A DNA stretch of 7,284 nt. Origin: Undibacterium sp. (GTDB lineage: Bacteria; Pseudomonadota; Gammaproteobacteria; Burkholderiales; Burkholderiaceae_D). The notes beneath the pieces are model-generated. The model was not told where the DNA came from. It saw nothing but the letters and a program-made list of their open reading frames with translations, and did no database searches. The DNA lies in the NCBI GenBank assembly GCA_019752975.1, contig JAIELM010000186.1, positions 1 through 7,284 on the forward strand, written 5' to 3'. This document shows positions 1-6,782 of this stretch, piece by piece. Positions within the stretch are counted from its first letter, which is position 1. Each line of letters starts with the position of its first letter. Position numbers and translations under genes: made by a program.

Positions 1-48
1 ATTGAACGTTTAGAAGCCTTGCTCGATGTCGATTTTGACGTGCTTTAG
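1..48 (+). CDS. C-terminal tail of an unidentified upstream gene (partial)
   Basis: Frame 1 is open from the window edge to a TAG at 46-48 and encodes IERLEALLDVDFDVL. The other two plus frames hit stops within the first 15 bases. The acidic, leucine-rich tail looks like an ordinary protein C-terminus, but 15 residues are too few to name a family. If real, the gene converges on the glycosyltransferase gene, with 76 bases between the two stop codons. I see no clear terminator in that gap. An open frame this short can occur by chance, so confidence is low. Confidence 0.35.
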   Translation: MERLEALLDVDFDVL

Positions 49-124
49 TCTGACTGTTCAGGCTTTACTTACTTTAACCAACTGATTTTTTAGGCTTATC
101 CATTGCGACATATATTGCGTGCTC

Positions 125-1360
125 TTATGAGCATGGTGACGCAGCATACTGCCAGTAAAATTTCGAACCCGCCTTTCCTTTTTTTTGCGCTAAGGCCTGT
201 TCAAGTGCCAGCAATAAAGCGGCACTACTTTGCTTGCTATCAAAATAGTGTGCCAGTAACCGTGCGCCTTGATCTTGTGCATGCTGCCATCGCATTGGAT
301 CTTGATATAAATTGATCGCGGCTTGTGCAATTGCTGCCGCGTCATTCGCGACCACACCGGCCCAAGGCAGGTCACCGCACATGCCCTCACTGCCGACCGC
401 CGTAGTCACACTGGGTGTTCCACAGGCCAAAGCATCGACTAACTTACCTTTAATGCCCGCGCCAAAACGCAGTGGTGCCAAACACACTCGCGCTTGGGTC
501 ATGACCGCATGCGCATCATCCACCCATCCCAAGACATGAAAACCTTGTGCAGGCTGATGCAAAGCACTCGCCTTGGGAGGAGGATAGGCGCCGCAGATAC
601 GCAATTGCGCTTGCGGCAAAGCGGCATGTATGAGGGGCCAAATCACTTGTTTAAGCCAAAGCACAGCATCCCAATTGGGCGCGTGGCGAAAATTACCTAT
701 GCTAATAAATCCTTGGCGTTGCTCAAAACTCGGGAGATTTTTTGGCTGATTCATCAAGAGCAAATTGCACCAACACAGCAGATATTCTGGTACGCCAAAT
801 TGCTGAATCAATAGCTCCATTTCGAAGGACGAAATAATTAGACTGAGGTCACAACGATAAATCGATGCAATCTCGCGCTGGGTTAAATCATCGGCCGCCA
901 TCGCCATGAATAATTCTTCACGACTATGGGGAGCTGGCGCCAACTGTTGCCGCTCTAACGTGGTGAGCGCCTTGGCTTGCTGCGCCTTAAACAAACGATG
1001 GCGGGTTTCGCGCAAACTATGCAGATCGCATGTATCGAGCAGTCGTAAAGAATTTGGACAGTGTTTTTCCACCCGCCAGCCAAATTGTTCTTCGCTCAGA
1101 AAACGGTCAAACAAGACAATGTCGGCCTGAAATTCGTGAATGAAATCATCAAAGCTTGTACAATTAAGCGCGATACTTTTTTCAGCAATACCTAGAGCAG
1201 ATAGGTCCTCTCGGTGAACAGAAAGCGCAGCCGCGCTGGCAACGACCACCTCCCAGCCTTGTTGCCGAAAAACCCGCAAAATTTCCATCGTGCGACCGCC
1301 AGCAGCAGAAGAAGTCGGTTCGGGCCAGACATAGGCAATGACAAGGACTTTCAAATGCAC
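125..1360 (-). CDS. Glycosyltransferase, GT4-like (GT-B fold), cytoplasmic
   Basis: This 411-residue protein probably transfers a sugar from an activated nucleotide donor to a glycan, lipid or protein acceptor; neither donor nor acceptor can be read from the sequence. The N-terminal half begins with a Rossmann-type strand (KVLVIAYVWPEP, residues 4-15) and a small-residue loop, SSAAGGRT (17-24), as in GT-B enzymes. The C-terminal half has GFISIGNFRHAPNWDAVLWL (217-236), an ICGAYPP strand (255-261), HVLGWVDD (275-282) and the donor-site block LRFGAGIKGKLVDALACGTP (297-316), followed by GSEGM (323-327). In classical GT4 enzymes an E-x7-E pair occupies that block. Here the first Glu is lost and the second is Asp309, which fits the GAGIKGK subgroup. 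No signal peptide or membrane segment is seen. The start is GTG at 1360-1358, sharing one base with the MCP stop, and the Shine-Dalgarno is weak (GGTAGA), so translational coupling is likely. A TTG at 1354-1352 is a less likely start. Confidence 0.85.
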   Translation of the reverse strand: MHLKVLVIAYVWPEPTSSAAGGRTMEILRVFRQQGWEVVVASAAALSVHREDLSALGIAEKSIALNCTSFDDFIHEFQADIVLFDRFLSEEQFGWRVEKHCPNSLRLLDTCDLHSLRETRHRLFKAQQAKALTTLERQQLAPAPHSREELFMAMAADDLTQREIASIYRCDLSLIISSFEMELLIQQFGVPEYLLCWCNLLLMNQPKNLPSFEQRQGFISIGNFRHAPNWDAVLWLKQVIWPLIHAALPQAQLRICGAYPPPKASALHQPAQGFHVLGWVDDAHAVMTQARVCLAPLRFGAGIKGKLVDALACGTPSVTTAVGSEGMCGDLPWAGVVANDAAAIAQAAINLYQDPMRWQHAQDQGARLLAHYFDSKQSSAALLLALEQALAQKKGKAGSKFYWQYAASPCS

Positions 1361-3000
1361 TATCTACCCAACAACTTGGATTGCGGCTGTTGCTTTGGCT
1401 TTGGATGCGCCTGAGTCGGTGCGGGCGAATACACTACCGCAGCATCATTGAAACGGAAGTTGATTATCTCACGCATCAGATTTTGCGCTTCCTGCTGCAT
1501 GCTGGTGGCGGCGGCAGCGGACTCTTCTACCAAGGCCGTATTTTGTTGAGTGACTTGATCCATTTGCGTGATCGACAGATTGACCTGTTCTATACCTAAA
1601 CTTTGCTCGCGACTGGCGGCCGCGATCTCACTCATAATGTCGGCCACTTGTCTAACCGAGCTCACGATTTTTTGCATATTATCACCAGCCTCACCGACCA
1701 ACCGACTACCTGTATCGACCGTCTCTACTGAGGCGGCGATCAGTTCTTTAATTTCTTTTGCGGCGCTCGCTGAACGTTGAGCCAAGCTGCGAACTTCTGA
1801 AGCCACCACCGCAAAACCTCGCCCTTGTTCACCTGCGCGAGCAGCTTCAACCGCCGCATTGAGCGCGAGAATATTCGTTTGAAAAGCGATACCGTCGATC
1901 ACCGCAATGATGTCTACAATTTTGCGTGAACTTTGGGTAATTAACTCCATGGTTTTCACCACATTACCGACCACTTCCCCACCTTTAATCGCTACCGCCG
2001 TAGTCGCCACCACTAATTGATTGGCTTGTCCTGCGTTATCCGCATTTTGTTTCACCGTGCTGGTCAATTCTTCCATGGTAGAAGAGGTGGCTTCTAGCGA
2101 TTTGGATTGATCCTCGGTACGCAAAGATAAGTCCATATTGCCGGATTCGATTTCTTTAGAAGCAGAAGAAATGGTCTCCGCACTTTGACGTACTTGACTT
2201 AAGGTACTCGATAAACAAGCAACCATGTTTTGTAGCGCCCCCATTAGCTGAGAGATTTCATCCCCATAGGTGGCATATGTCGAAGTAGTAAAATCTCCTT
2301 TGGCGACACTTTCGGCGATCTCCGTTGCTTGCTCGAGCGGTGCGGTAATGCTCACGCTAATCATCCGTGATGCCACGACACCTGCAACAACAAATAGAAT
2401 TAAAATCGTAACGGAAATAATACTCGCATTACGAATGGCCTCAACTGCCTCAGCTTCTACTTTTTCAGAATGTTTATTGGTCACCTCAACTAGACGATTA
2501 ATTGCACTCAAATGATCGTCATAGTGCGTCTTGAGTTTTGCCATCGCAGCGACTATGCCTTCTTTGTTTTGCGCCTTAGCCGCGGGGACCAACTCTTTAA
2601 AAGCCACATCATAAAAAGCGATTGACGGCGTATACGATTGTTTGAGAATAAGATCTGCGATCTCGGGATTAAGCTTTTCCTTACCCCAAAAATCATGACG
2701 AGTATCATATTCTGCTTTCAGTGCAGTCAAACGCTCTACCAGCTTTGCTTGATCACCCACATTGTCACTAGCGCCAATTTGAAAACAAACCAGATAAGAT
2801 TCCAACACATATTCTGGCGGCGGCAGGATGTCGGCGATAAGATCCTTGCTCTGCACAATGTTTTGAAATATTGGACCATTGACTTTGAATTCGGACAAAG
2901 TCCTAAATGTCCAAACGCCGTAAATCAAAAATCCCAAAGTGAACATCAGCGCCAATAAAGTGAGCCGACTTGATACCTTAAGGTTGCGTAAAAATTCCAT
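1360..3000 (-). CDS. Methyl-accepting chemotaxis protein (transmembrane chemoreceptor)
   Basis: This inner-membrane chemoreceptor senses a ligand in the periplasm and controls CheA/CheW kinase activity. The order is: cytoplasmic N-terminus; TM1 at about 13-33; periplasmic sensor at about 34-192; TM2 at about 193-214; HAMP at about 214-267; methylation helices and signalling domain to about 515; and a flexible Pro/Gln-rich tail (526-546). The sensor is mostly helical and carries DLIADILPPPEY (53-64). The hairpin tip is nearly invariant: IDGIAFQTNILALNAAVEAA (368-387), then GRGFAVVASEVRSLAQRS (393-410). The length fits Tar/Tsr-type receptors. The C-terminus (SKLLGR) has no NWETF-like pentapeptide for tethering CheR/CheB. 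The ATG at 3000-2998 has a good Shine-Dalgarno, AGGTGA, six bases upstream. No che gene is adjacent, so this is an orphan receptor probably served by a distant chemotaxis cluster. The ligand is unknown. Confidence 0.95.
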   Translation of the reverse strand: MEFLRNLKVSSRLTLLALMFTLGFLIYGVWTFRTLSEFKVNGPIFQNIVQSKDLIADILPPPEYVLESYLVCFQIGASDNVGDQAKLVERLTALKAEYDTRHDFWGKEKLNPEIADLILKQSYTPSIAFYDVAFKELVPAAKAQNKEGIVAAMAKLKTHYDDHLSAINRLVEVTNKHSEKVEAEAVEAIRNASIISVTILILFVVAGVVASRMISVSITAPLEQATEIAESVAKGDFTTSTYATYGDEISQLMGALQNMVACLSSTLSQVRQSAETISSASKEIESGNMDLSLRTEDQSKSLEATSSTMEELTSTVKQNADNAGQANQLVVATTAVAIKGGEVVGNVVKTMELITQSSRKIVDIIAVIDGIAFQTNILALNAAVEAARAGEQGRGFAVVASEVRSLAQRSASAAKEIKELIAASVETVDTGSRLVGEAGDNMQKIVSSVRQVADIMSEIAAASREQSLGIEQVNLSITQMDQVTQQNTALVEESAAAATSMQQEAQNLMREIINFRFNDAAVVYSPAPTQAHPKPKQQPQSKLLGR

Positions 3001-3006
3001 GATAGT

Positions 3007-3012
3007 TCACCT
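3007..3012 (-). promoter_or_regulatory. Ribosome binding site of the MCP gene
   Basis: On the minus strand the sequence reads AGGTGA, then six bases, then ATG. This is a strong Shine-Dalgarno at normal spacing and supports the ATG at 3000 as the start. It lies outside the hairpin element, so the element does not hide it directly. Confidence 0.7.
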
Positions 3013-3026
3013 AAATTAGTTATAAA

Positions 3027-3131
3027 TAGGACTTACGCAAAATCGTCCCAGCTAGGCGTGCCGCCGAAGACAGTGCTTTGAGCACGGCGAGGCGGCAACA
3101 ACGACGCTGGGGCGGTTTTGCGTAAGTCCTA
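3027..3131. repeat. MITE-like palindromic element with 26-base terminal inverted repeats
   Basis: The left arm (3027-3052) and right arm (3106-3131) are inverted copies with 24 of 26 positions identical. Both differences (left T3043 and T3046) become G-U pairs in plus-strand RNA, so the 26-base stem is fully paired. Each arm starts TAGGACTTACGCAAAA. Inside are a second perfect inverted repeat, TGCCGCC (3059-3065) with GGCGGCA (3091-3097), and a tip hairpin, GTGCT (3073-3077) with AGCAC (3081-3085), around a TTG loop. The TA at each end could be a target duplication, as with IS630/Tc1-type elements, but TA is self-complementary and could simply be part of the palindrome. The interior is GC-richer than the flanks and has no transposase gene, so mobility would need an enzyme in trans. 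The alternative is a REP/BIME-like dispersed repeat. The structure is certain; its class is inferred. Confidence 0.8.
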
Positions 3132-3220
3132 ATAAAAAACTTGTCATTATTCAGCCCTATGACGAAGTTGAAATTTCAAAGTACGCCACCCTATTTTATG
3201 TCATTCACTAAGGTTTAATC

Positions 3221-3266
3221 GGAAATCCAGTGAGGTCCATTACTGAACAAAAGTCGCTGGATTCCC
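3221..3266. repeat. Short imperfect inverted repeat
   Basis: GGAAATCCAG (3221-3230) pairs with CTGGATTCCC (3257-3266) at nine of ten positions across a 26-base loop. CTGGATTCCCGC resembles a motif common in intergenic repeats of Proteobacteria, so this could be a worn repeat copy. No T-run follows in either direction, which argues against a terminator. It may also be chance in an AT-rich region. Confidence 0.3.
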
Positions 3267-3321
3267 GCTAAAAACATACGGAAAAGACAGCTTACATAGG
3301 GGACTGAATAATTACAAAAAC

Positions 3322-3352
3322 TTGTGAAAAAGACCGAGTAATGCTGTATAGA
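3322..3352 (+). promoter_or_regulatory. Possible sigma-70 promoter for the RDD operon
   Basis: TTGTGA (3322-3327) and TATAGA (3347-3352) resemble -35 and -10 boxes, but the 19-base spacer is longer than the ideal 17. Transcription would start near 3360 and leave a leader of about 170 bases before the RDD start codon. An alternative is TTGAAA (3168-3173) with TATTTT (3192-3197) at an 18-base spacer. Both are weak matches in AT-rich DNA. Confidence 0.25.
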
Positions 3353-3530
3353 ACTTTGTTAATTATAGATGCTAGATGACGCTATTACCATGAGGAAATG
3401 AAAAAGACCTCTATATTCATCACCTTTCATGTGCCTGATTGTTTGGCGCGCGCAAACTACCTCAACTTACGCCAACCGCCGTACACATTTATTGATACAA
3501 TTGACGCTTTATTAATGAGTGTGAATATTC

Positions 3531-4202
3531 ATGCTAACTGGTCGACTGTCTCTCATCACGCCCGAAGGCGTGCGATTAATTCTCAAACCCGCCGGTCCTG
3601 CGGTAAGGGCATGGGCATGGGCAATTGATGCCGCGATTTATGCAGTGACCGTGGGATTACTAGGCATCGTGTACGCCACTTCCACCATAGGCAAAGGCGT
3701 CTACTTAATCAGCCTATTTGTGTTGTATTGGGGCTATCCGATACTGTGCGAAGTGTATGCGGGTGGTCGCACGCTAGGTAAGCGAGTGATGGGACTACAG
3801 GTGATACGCGCCGATGGACTCCCAGTAGGCTGGCGTGAGGCGACCATCAGGAATCTATTATTGGCGGCGGATTTTCTGCCCTTTTTGTATTTCACTGGTT
3901 TGCTGTGTATGCTCTTTGACCGTCAATTTAGACGCGTCGGCGATATCGTCGCAGGTAGTCTAGTGGTGTATCGCGAAAGCAGTGCACCGCGTCCAGTATT
4001 AAGCGAGGCAGCCGCGATCGCCCTACCTTACCCACTCAATCCTGAACAACAACGCACCTTAATTGGCTTATTCGAACGCGAAAAAAACATTCCCGTCGAA
4101 CGACTCTTAGAACTGGCGACACTAGCCGAACCCTTAACTGGCCTCACCGGTGAATCTTCACTTAAACGTTTGCGTGGCTTTGTAGCGGGCTTGAGCAAAT
4201 GA
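3531..4202 (+). CDS. RDD family integral membrane protein
   Basis: This 223-residue inner-membrane protein begins LSLITPEGVRLILKPAGPAV (6-25), the usual opening of RDD proteins found beside SpoIIM/MoxR genes. The family signature residues are visible: Arg26 and Asp33 at the start of TM1 (AWAWAIDAAI, 28-37), and the late Asp in FRRVGDIVAGSLVVY (133-147). TM segments lie at about 32-50, 57-75 and 107-127. Between the second and third is the typical loop GGRTLGKRVMGLQVIRADG (78-96). A soluble, charged tail of about 75 residues follows. Some RDD proteins have been linked to ion exchange, but no transport role can be assigned here. The ATG at 3531 matches the family N-terminus; its Shine-Dalgarno is weak. 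It is the first gene of a plus-strand operon, and its TGA overlaps the next ATG by four bases (ATGA). Confidence 0.9.
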   Translation: MLTGRLSLITPEGVRLILKPAGPAVRAWAWAIDAAIYAVTVGLLGIVYATSTIGKGVYLISLFVLYWGYPILCEVYAGGRTLGKRVMGLQVIRADGLPVGWREATIRNLLLAADFLPFLYFTGLLCMLFDRQFRRVGDIVAGSLVVYRESSAPRPVLSEAAAIALPYPLNPEQQRTLIGLFEREKNIPVERLLELATLAEPLTGLTGESSLKRLRGFVAGLSK

Positions 4203-5182
4203 AGCAAAAACAATTTGAAGACCAGAATCAAGCGCTATGGACACAAATTAGCGCAATATTAGAACAGAAGAAAAGCCAATCCGCACTAGGACTACAAGAG
4301 TTTCCAGCCTTGTATCGTCGCCTTTGCCAAAATCTTGCCCTGACTTTACAACGCGGTTACTCGCCAGCCTTGAGCGACTATTTACAACACCTAGTCAGCG
4401 CCAGCCACCAACTCTTGTATGGGACGGTAGTAGAACGTCCTATGACTTTGCACAACTGGTTGTTGCAAGAATTTCCGCGCCGAGTGCGTGAGGAGTGGCG
4501 TTTATTGTTGTGGGTCTCCTTGGCCTTTTGGGGAGTCGCTGGTGTGACTGGTGTACTGGTGTGGCTGCACCCCGATTTAGCCTATAGTTTTAGTTCTCCC
4601 CAAGAGTTAGAAAAATACCGACAAATGTACACCGCCACCGATACCGCTAAAGGACGTGGAGCGGAAAACGATTTTGTCATGTTTGGCTTTTACATTTGGA
4701 ATAACGTTTCTATCGATTTTCGTACTTTTGGTGCCGGCGTTTTGTGTGGAATACCCGCTTTGCTAGCGATGGCCTACAACGGCATGCATGGCGGCGTGAT
4801 CGCTGCGTGGTTGAGTTTAGATCCTGTTTCTCGGGCACATTTTTGGCCTTTTGTCGCCACCCATTCCAGCTTTGAAATCACGGGCATGTTATTAGCGGGA
4901 GTGGCTGGTATGCGGCTAGGTTTAGCCTTACTCCATCCTGGGCGCTTAAGCCGTCGACATGCCGTCCATGCGGCTAGTGGACGCATGTTTCCAATCATCG
5001 TAGGGGCGGCGGTGATGACCTTTATTGCCGCTTTTTTTGAAGCTTTTTGGTCAGCCAATCCGACTTTTTCCGATTCGACTAAGTATATTGTTGCTGCAAT
5101 TTGTTGGACTAGTGTACTGGGTTTTCTAATTTTTTCTGGTCGAACTGGAATTAGGCGGATGGGAGATAGACATGCAGCTTGA
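4199..5182 (+). CDS. SpoIIM-like (DUF95) integral membrane protein
   Basis: This 327-residue protein has a soluble, helical N-terminal region of about 100 residues, then about five membrane segments (roughly 101-124, 172-200, 224-245, 262-283 and 295-313). Family motifs are FYIWNNVSIDFRTFGAGVLC (164-183), HSSFEITGMLLAGVAGMRLG (222-241) and AAFFEAFWS (277-285). The conserved Asn-Asn, the His-x-x-Phe-Glu and the second Glu-containing helix are typical of SpoIIM/DUF95. In Bacillus, SpoIIM is part of the engulfment complex, but proteins of this type are widespread in non-spore-formers beside RDD, DUF4129, DUF4350, MoxR and DUF58 genes. A role with those partners at the inner membrane is the better inference. 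The ATG lies in a four-base overlap with the RDD stop. The 3' end overlaps the next gene by 11 bases. The biochemical function is unknown. Confidence 0.9.
   Translation: MKQKQFEDQNQALWTQISAILEQKKSQSALGLQEFPALYRRLCQNLALTLQRGYSPALSDYLQHLVSASHQLLYGTVVERPMTLHNWLLQEFPRRVREEWRLLLWVSLAFWGVAGVTGVLVWLHPDLAYSFSSPQELEKYRQMYTATDTAKGRGAENDFVMFGFYIWNNVSIDFRTFGAGVLCGIPALLAMAYNGMHGGVIAAWLSLDPVSRAHFWPFVATHSSFEITGMLLAGVAGMRLGLALLHPGRLSRRHAVHAASGRMFPIIVGAAVMTFIAAFFEAFWSANPTFSDSTKYIVAAICWTSVLGFLIFSGRTGIRRMGDRHAA
5161..5166 (+). promoter_or_regulatory. Ribosome binding site inside the SpoIIM-like gene
   Basis: GGGAGA sits five bases before the ATG at 5172, within the last codons of the upstream gene. It fixes the start of the DUF4129 gene in an 11-base overlap and suggests independent initiation or re-initiation by ribosomes ending at 5182. 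Confidence 0.6.
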
Positions 5183-6782
5183 CCGTCTCCAACTCGAACT
5201 ACGTCCTCGACCAAACGCGCAAGCTCTAGACCTTGGCTTTGCCCTATTGGCTGCTAATCCACGGGTGGTGTACACCACTTGGCTGATGCTGTGGTTACCA
5301 CTGATTAGTCTTTGTGGCGTATGCGCCATCTATGTTCCGCACTGGGGATTTTTTGGTGGTGGTTGGTGGATGCTAGTGGCTTGGTGGTTACGCCCCTTAA
5401 TTGAACGCGCGCCCTTGTATTTATTCTCGCGTCAAGTATTCGGAGAACACCCAACTTGGCAGCAAGCATTGCGTGCTTGGCCTAGCCAATGTGGTGGCGC
5501 CTGGTTTCGCCTCTTGGTGTGGTGGCGACTTTTTTCTGCGGGACGTGGTTTGTACCAGCCGATTTGGCAATTAGAAGAAGCCCGTGGTGCGGGCGCGGCG
5601 GTACGTATGCGAGCGATTGGCCACCGCACTTTGGGATCGGCAACCATGTTTGGAGTGGCTTGCGCTTATTTTGAAAACGTCTTGCAATTAGGCTTGTTTG
5701 CCTTTATTGGTCTATTTTTGAGCGATACTGAATTGGCGAACCCGTTTGCCTTTTTTATTTCCAATTTCGCCCAACCAGGGTCGCCTTGGTTATTGATCGT
5801 TAGCTTTATTGCGTATGCCATGGCGGTAGGATTGATTGGTCCAATTTACGTCGCTTGCTGTTTTACTTTGTACCTCAATCGCCGTGCCACCTTGGAAGCA
5901 TGGGATATAGAAATCATGTTGCGACAATTAAAGCCCATGACCAGCAACAGTGATGCCAAGATATCCAAAACGCGACTGATCACACCGGCTCTTATGCTGA
6001 TTGCTCTGATTCTCTGTGGCTCAACAAATACCAATCTGCAAGCTGCAGAAAATCAGCCCAGCAAGCTAGAAAACAAAGAACAATGCGAGCAACCCAAATG
6101 GGCCTATGCCTATCAAAAAGAACGCAGCCCAGCACAAAGCGAAGCACAGCAAGCGCTCCGAAATGAAGTCGACACACTCTACCAAGATCAGGATTTGCGT
6201 CCCTTTATCTGCCAAGAAGTGTGGGTCAAAACCGATCATAAGCCAGTTGAAAAAGCAGATTTACCTCAACTCAAGGGGTTCGCCTTATTTTTAAAATACA
6301 CGGTCATCTTTGCACTATGTAGCTTTATCGCTTGGTTAATTTGGCGTTATCGCGGTCAAATTTTTTCTTACGGCGCACCTAAAAAACTTCACAGAGCCAG
6401 CGAGGTTGCAGGCTTAGATATACGCCCCGAATCCTTGCCAGAGGACATCGCTGCGACTGCCTTGCAACTGTGGCAGCAGGGACAAATCAGAGCGGCCGTG
6501 GCGCTTTTGTATCGGGCCAGTTTGTCCCGTTTGGTTCACGAAAATCAACTCACCATTACCCAAGGAGCGACCGAAAACGACAGCTTACGTTTGGCACAGA
6601 TTGCCCATCAATTAGGTGAGATGGCGGCTTCGCGCCTAGCCCTAGTAGAACAATGTACCAAAGTGTGGTTAAACGCAGCCTATGCTCATCGCATGCCTGA
6701 AACCCTAGCCGAATTTGAGCAATTATGTCGCGATTGGCAGCACGAATTTGATGGAAAACCAGTAACAGGAGTGAGCCCATGA
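5172..6782 (+). CDS. Multi-spanning membrane protein with C-terminal DUF4129 domain
   Basis: The protein has 536 residues in two parts. Residues 1-255 form a Trp-rich membrane region, with hydrophobic segments near 36-56, 62-78, 158-183 and 207-231, that I cannot assign to a named family. After a polar linker there is a TM at about 270-284, a polar loop (285-370) with Cys305 and Cys347, a TM at about 371-390 ending in RYRG, and a soluble tail. Positive charges before 270 and after 390 suggest that the loop is periplasmic and the tail cytoplasmic. The tail carries the DUF4129 pattern: ALQLWQQGQIRAAVALLYRA (430-449), then LVHENQLTITQGATENDSLR (454-473). DUF4129 also occurs at the end of transglutaminase-like membrane proteins, but no transglutaminase Cys-His-Asp core is seen here. 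The ATG at 5172 has the Shine-Dalgarno GGGAGA. The stop overlaps the next start (ATGA), which places it firmly in the operon. Function unknown. Confidence 0.85.
   Translation: MQLDRLQLELRPRPNAQALDLGFALLAANPRVVYTTWLMLWLPLISLCGVCAIYVPHWGFFGGGWWMLVAWWLRPLIERAPLYLFSRQVFGEHPTWQQALRAWPSQCGGAWFRLLVWWRLFSAGRGLYQPIWQLEEARGAGAAVRMRAIGHRTLGSATMFGVACAYFENVLQLGLFAFIGLFLSDTELANPFAFFISNFAQPGSPWLLIVSFIAYAMAVGLIGPIYVACCFTLYLNRRATLEAWDIEIMLRQLKPMTSNSDAKISKTRLITPALMLIALILCGSTNTNLQAAENQPSKLENKEQCEQPKWAYAYQKERSPAQSEAQQALRNEVDTLYQDQDLRPFICQEVWVKTDHKPVEKADLPQLKGFALFLKYTVIFALCSFIAWLIWRYRGQIFSYGAPKKLHRASEVAGLDIRPESLPEDIAATALQLWQQGQIRAAVALLYRASLSRLVHENQLTITQGATENDSLRLAQIAHQLGEMAASRLALVEQCTKVWLNAAYAHRMPETLAEFEQLCRDWQHEFDGKPVTGVSP
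6767..6771 (+). promoter_or_regulatory. Ribosome binding site of the DUF4350 gene
   Basis: AGGAG lies seven bases before the ATG at 6779, inside the end of the DUF4129 gene, and supports that start in the four-base ATGA overlap. The coding start ATGAAGCAA is identical to that of the SpoIIM-like gene at 4199. Confidence 0.65.

Larger units (their letters stand above)
3132..3530. other. AT-rich intergenic region without a convincing gene
   Basis: About 400 bases separate the hairpin element from the RDD gene. The stretch is AT-rich with stop codons in all frames and no open frame with a believable protein. It holds the perfect 12-base palindrome TTGAAATTTCAA (3168-3179), an imperfect inverted repeat at 3221-3230 and 3257-3266, and a possible promoter near 3322-3352. 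It presumably carries the promoter of the plus-strand operon and perhaps the original promoter of the MCP gene. I recognise no riboswitch or small RNA. Confidence 0.5.

Noticed and set aside
118..135. Seven-base hairpin around the glycosyltransferase stop codon as a terminator
   Set aside because: CGTGCTC and GAGCATG pair around a TTAT loop, but no T-run follows on either strand and the stem includes a G-T wobble, so it does not meet the pattern of an intrinsic terminator.
2638..2958. Open frame of 106 codons antisense to the chemoreceptor gene
   Set aside because: It lies wholly inside the MCP sensor region, whose sense translation is clearly real, and its product has no domain-like composition.
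3027..3131. The hairpin element as an intrinsic terminator or CRISPR-like repeat
   Set aside because: It is a single copy in the window with no spacer pattern, and neither side has the T-run expected immediately after the stem of an intrinsic terminator.
3001..3180. Flagellar sigma-28 promoter upstream of the chemoreceptor
   Set aside because: I looked for TAAA with GCCGATAA at the usual spacing on the minus strand. The nearest match (GCTGAATAA around 3149-3157) lacks a proper upstream box.
3398..3628. 70-residue-class plus-strand open frame starting just upstream of the RDD gene
   Set aside because: It overlaps the start of the well-supported RDD gene in another frame, its AGGA is too close to the ATG, and the product has no recognisable pattern and ends in frame-shifted RDD coding sequence.
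3531..5182. Evidence for a spore-forming organism from the SpoIIM-like gene
   Set aside because: SpoIIM/DUF95 proteins are common in non-sporulating bacteria in exactly this RDD/DUF4129/DUF4350 context. The family name is historical, and no other sporulation gene is present.
4774..5214. Open frame of 146 codons antisense to the SpoIIM-like gene
   Set aside because: The sense strand carries the SpoIIM family motifs here. The antisense frame is a by-product of codon bias and has no supporting start signal.
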